This document shows positions 5,475-7,102 of a stretch of 7,102 bases of DNA, in pieces. Below the pieces are notes generated by a model. That model had not been told where the DNA came from and made no database searches. It saw only the letters and a list, made by a program, of their open reading frames with translations. The DNA is from Candidatus Nanohalarchaeota archaeon (GTDB lineage Archaea; EX4484-52; B79-G9): contig DAOVYR010000058.1 of NCBI GenBank assembly GCA_030635525.1, forward strand, positions 1 through 7,102, read 5' to 3'. Position 1 is the first letter of the stretch. Each line of letters begins with the position of its first letter. The position numbers and the translations under genes are program-made.

Positions 5475-6404
5475 ATGTTTATGCCTATGTTGTTTGAGAT
5501 TCTTGTTTACCCGGGGCTTTTGTTTATTTTAGTTGTCAGTCTTATGTATTCCGGGATTTTGCGCAAGCTTGCGGCGCGGATGCAGAATCGGATGGGTCCG
5601 CCGATTGTGCAGCCGGTGTATGATGTTATCAAGTGGTTTTCAAAGGAGAGTATTGTGCCGGATGAGGCGCGGGCGGGCTATAATATGTGGCCTGTTGTCG
5701 GGGTTGTGGCTGCTTTTGTTGCAGGGCTTATGGTTCCTATGGGAGGGGCTGCTGTGCTGGATGGAGCCGGTGGCATTATTTTGCTTATTTATTTTCTTGC
5801 GCTTTCGTCGGCTGCTGTTTATATGGCGGGGTTTTCGTCTTCTAACCCGTTTGGGGTTATGGGGGCTATCAGGGGGATTACGCAGATGATTGCTTATGAG
5901 GTTCCGTTTATTGTCTCGATCCTTGTCCCGATTATTGCGCTTATGGGGCTTGGTGGTGTGGATTATCTTAGTGTGAGTGCTATCAATGGTTTCCAGGTGA
6001 ATAATGTGTGGCTGATACAGTTGTATCCGCTTGCAGGGGTTGTTTTTCTTTTGACGCTTGTTGGGAAGATTGAGATGCCGCCGTTTCATACGCCGGGGGC
6101 TCACCAGGAGCTTGTGGGGGGGTATAGTGCTGAGTATAGTGGTGCCGGGCTTGGGATGATTGAGGTCGTGCATATCATCAAGGGGTTTGTTGTTATGGGT
6201 CTTGCTGTTGCATTGTTTCTTGGGGGGGCGGGTACGCTTCCTGTGTTTATTGCGAAGACTTTTGGGTTTTTGGTTGTTTTGACTGTCCTTAGGGTTGTTA
6301 TGGCGCGACTCCGGATTGACCATATCCTTGAGTTTTACTGGCTGCTTGCGATTGTTGCAGGTGTTGATTTAATCCGGGTTATTCTTGTTCCCGCGGGATT
6401 GTAG
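5475..6404 (+). CDS. Energy-converting hydrogenase membrane subunit, NuoH-like, MbhM/EchB type
   Basis: A 309-residue polytopic membrane protein of the complex I NuoH family, which links the hydrophilic hydrogenase arm to the ion-pumping membrane arm. Visible marks are the R-M-Q-N-R-M-G-P-P loop (35-43), YEVPF with Glu142, and the long charged loop beginning GKIEMPPFHTPGAHQEL (197-213). That loop continues with GGYSAEYSGAG and Glu230, the region that lines the quinone or ferredoxin-side cavity in relatives. Near the end is ARLRIDHILEFYW (277-289). About eight hydrophobic helices are seen, roughly at 7-27, 71-90, 99-119, 130-158, 179-197, 227-250, 258-276 and 286-306. Length is normal for the family. 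The start is ATG 5475, placed by the TATA box spacing; ATG 5484 is a possible alternative. It is separated from the large-subunit gene by the repeat array and followed 3 nt later by the NuoI-like gene. Confidence 0.92.
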   Translation: MFMPMLFEILVYPGLLFILVVSLMYSGILRKLAARMQNRMGPPIVQPVYDVIKWFSKESIVPDEARAGYNMWPVVGVVAAFVAGLMVPMGGAAVLDGAGGIILLIYFLALSSAAVYMAGFSSSNPFGVMGAIRGITQMIAYEVPFIVSILVPIIALMGLGGVDYLSVSAINGFQVNNVWLIQLYPLAGVVFLLTLVGKIEMPPFHTPGAHQELVGGYSAEYSGAGLGMIEVVHIIKGFVVMGLAVALFLGGAGTLPVFIAKTFGFLVVLTVLRVVMARLRIDHILEFYWLLAIVAGVDLIRVILVPAGL

Positions 6405-6407
6405 GTT

Positions 6408-6740
6408 ATGATTATGAAGCTGACTATTGAATGTGTGAAAAATGTTTTGAAGAAGCCGTTTACGCAGAAGTATCCAAAGGAGAGGCCGGATGTTCCTTCC
6501 GGACTTCGCGGGAAGCATGTGTATGATAAGGAGAAGTGTGTGTATTGCGGGTTGTGTGCGCGGTATTGCCCGTCGAATGCAATCAGTGTTGACCGTGAGA
6601 AGAAGGAGTGGAGTGTGGATATCGGTAAGTGCCTTTTTTGCGAGCAGTGCGCTGAGGTGTGCCCTACCAAGTGTCTTGTGCTTGGGACTGATTTTGAGAT
6701 TGCTGAGGTTGATAAGGACAGGTTTGTTTTCAGGGGATGA
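6408..6740 (+). CDS. Energy-converting hydrogenase ferredoxin-like subunit, NuoI-like, MbhN/EchF type
   Basis: A 110-residue polyferredoxin subunit with two classic [4Fe-4S] motifs: Cys44, Cys47, Cys50, Cys54 and Cys75, Cys78, Cys81, Cys85, each set ending in Cys-Pro. In Mbh, Ech and complex I relatives this subunit passes electrons between soluble ferredoxin and the small-subunit cluster next to the NiFe site. The N-terminal helix (about 3-16) and PFTQKYPKERP resemble the NuoI segment that lies on the membrane surface. The start at ATG 6408 has GGGAT at 6395-6399; an ATG two codons later (6414) is also possible. It follows the NuoH-like gene by 3 nt, and its stop overlaps the first possible start of the next small gene, so the three form one translation-linked group. 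Confidence 0.92.
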   Translation: MIMKLTIECVKNVLKKPFTQKYPKERPDVPSGLRGKHVYDKEKCVYCGLCARYCPSNAISVDREKKEWSVDIGKCLFCEQCAEVCPTKCLVLGTDFEIAEVDKDRFVFRG

Positions 6741-6745
6741 AGAAG

Positions 6746-6871
6746 ATGATTGACAGGTTAAGGAAGATGAAGCGTGAGCATCAGGTGATTTTTGCTGTTG
6801 TCATTGGGTTTGCGGTTATTTCGTTCTGGAGGGGTGTGTGGGGACTTCTTGATTTGTATTTGTTTTTCTGA
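6746..6871 (+). CDS. Small membrane protein, N-terminal half of a gene broken or recoded at a TTTTTC-TGA site
   Basis: A 41-residue open frame: a basic start (MIDRLRKMKREH), then a hydrophobic helix with F-W-R-G-V-W-G-L-L-D, ending in LYLFF before TGA and an immediate TAA. ATG 6746 is preferred because AGGGG at 6732-6736 lies 9 nt upstream. An in-frame ATG at 6737 overlaps the NuoI stop as ATGA and would add three residues. The pattern recalls a small two-helix archaeal membrane protein in which W-R-G-x-W-G-L-x-D-x-Y-L is followed by a second helix; this is from memory and unchecked. The matching second half lies just downstream in the +1 frame, so the intact product would be about 70 residues. 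Its job is unknown. Placement in the hydrogenase cluster could be incidental or could mark an accessory subunit. Confidence 0.6.
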   Translation: MIDRLRKMKREHQVIFAVVIGFAVISFWRGVWGLLDLYLFF

Positions 6872-6959
6872 TAATTTGGAGTTGAGTTTTTGGAGTTCTA
6901 TTGTTATTGGTCTTGGGGTTCTTGTTGGGACTCATTATGTGACGAGGGAACTGGTTTAG
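6872..6959 (+). pseudogene. Out-of-frame C-terminal half of the small membrane protein
   Basis: Beginning within the codon after the upstream TGA, the +1 frame reads 28 residues (NLELSFWSS, the helix IVIGLGVLVGTHYV, TRELV) and ends at TAG 6957-6959. It has no start codon or ribosome binding site of its own. It shares the G/T-rich codon style of the preceding genes and supplies a plausible second membrane helix. Skipping one T at 6869, or removing one T from the run 6863-6867, fuses it to the upstream frame without any stop. It is listed as a pseudogene part because the DNA as given does not encode it directly. Confidence 0.55.
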
Positions 6960-6990
6960 GATAGAAAATTAATTGACATACTTAAAAGGC

Positions 6991-7017
6991 TTTTTGGAGT
7001 AGTTTTTAAATTATTTT
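6991..7017 (+). terminator. Possible T-tract terminator of the hydrogenase genes
   Basis: Three T-runs (6991-6995, 7003-7007, 7014-7017) lie shortly after the last + strand stop at 6959. Archaeal intrinsic termination needs only oligo-T tracts, so this is a reasonable end of the transcription unit, especially with a convergent gene beyond it. No strong hairpin is seen. The region is A/T-rich in general, which weakens the call. Confidence 0.3.
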
Positions 7018-7102
7018 CTGGTCAACATAAAAATGGAATATCCAATTTCAAATATTGCACCAATTGTTGTAATATATATTAACCAGGATGCCCCGCTCAA
7101 AG
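7011..7102 (-). CDS. Possible C-terminal end of a minus-strand membrane protein (cut by window edge)
   Basis: On the minus strand, a frame is open from the window edge and ends at TAA (7013-7011). It gives 29 residues: a small polar start, the hydrophobic stretch WLIYITTIGAIFEIGYSIF, and a basic tail MLTRK. This looks like the last membrane helix of a protein with a positively charged cytoplasmic end. The piece is too short to assign a family. A + strand frame is also open here (6960-7078), so coding on either strand is uncertain. The orientation would be convergent with the hydrogenase genes. Confidence 0.35.
   Translation of the reverse strand, partial: LSGASWLIYITTIGAIFEIGYSIFMLTRK

Noticed and set aside
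5640..6323. Long minus-strand open frame of 227 codons opposite the NuoH-like gene
   Set aside because: Its translation is full of Asn, Lys, His, Pro and Arg with no domain pattern. It results from the G/T-rich codon use of the real + strand gene.

Overview
The window reads as archaeal DNA. It carries a homologue of geranylgeranylglyceryl phosphate synthase, a KaiC/RAD55-type ATPase, a double V4R-domain protein, archaeal-style TATA boxes about 26 nt ahead of starts, GGTGAT-type ribosome binding sites, and an ion-pumping [NiFe]-hydrogenase module in Mbh gene order. The lineage cannot be fixed from the sequence alone. A methanogen-related euryarchaeon or an uncultivated anaerobic archaeon would fit.

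Region A (1-3483) is A/T-rich, with all genes on the + strand. It holds the 3' part of a single-domain KaiC-like ATPase, a protein with two V4R-like (4-vinyl reductase type) ligand-binding domains, a divergent GGGP-synthase homologue and a HAD-IB phosphatase. The last three are tightly packed (0 and 15 nt gaps) and look like one operon. The synthase homologue keeps the family framework but has Met where the family has the conserved Glu of the YLEAGSGA motif, and its DPDK and GGGI motifs are altered. The group may be an uncharacterised isoprenoid or lipid-related system: a prenyl-transferase-like enzyme, a phosphatase, a hydrophobic-ligand-binding protein and a KaiC switch. That joint role is inference.

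Region B (about 3600-6960) has a different base composition, with a G- and T-rich coding strand and codons ending in G or T. It encodes four subunits of a group 4 energy-converting [NiFe]-hydrogenase in the order NuoC-like, NuoD-like (all four Ni-binding cysteines present), NuoH-like and NuoI-like (two [4Fe-4S] motifs). This matches MbhK-L-M-N. The small subunit (NuoB/MbhJ) and antiporter subunits are not in the window. The module has its own promoter region upstream and is split in the middle by a 223-nt gap. That gap holds 2.5 tandem copies of a 76-bp unit with a 10-bp inverted repeat. The last copy abuts a TATA box spaced for leaderless transcription of the NuoH-like gene, so the membrane-arm half may be separately controlled.

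After the NuoI-like gene comes a small membrane-protein gene whose two halves lie in different frames, joined at a TTTTTC-TGA site. This is a frameshift mutation, a homopolymer sequencing error or possibly programmed +1 frameshifting. The window closes with a T-rich stretch and the C-terminal end of a possible minus-strand membrane-protein gene. No rRNA, tRNA, insertion sequence or CRISPR array was seen.
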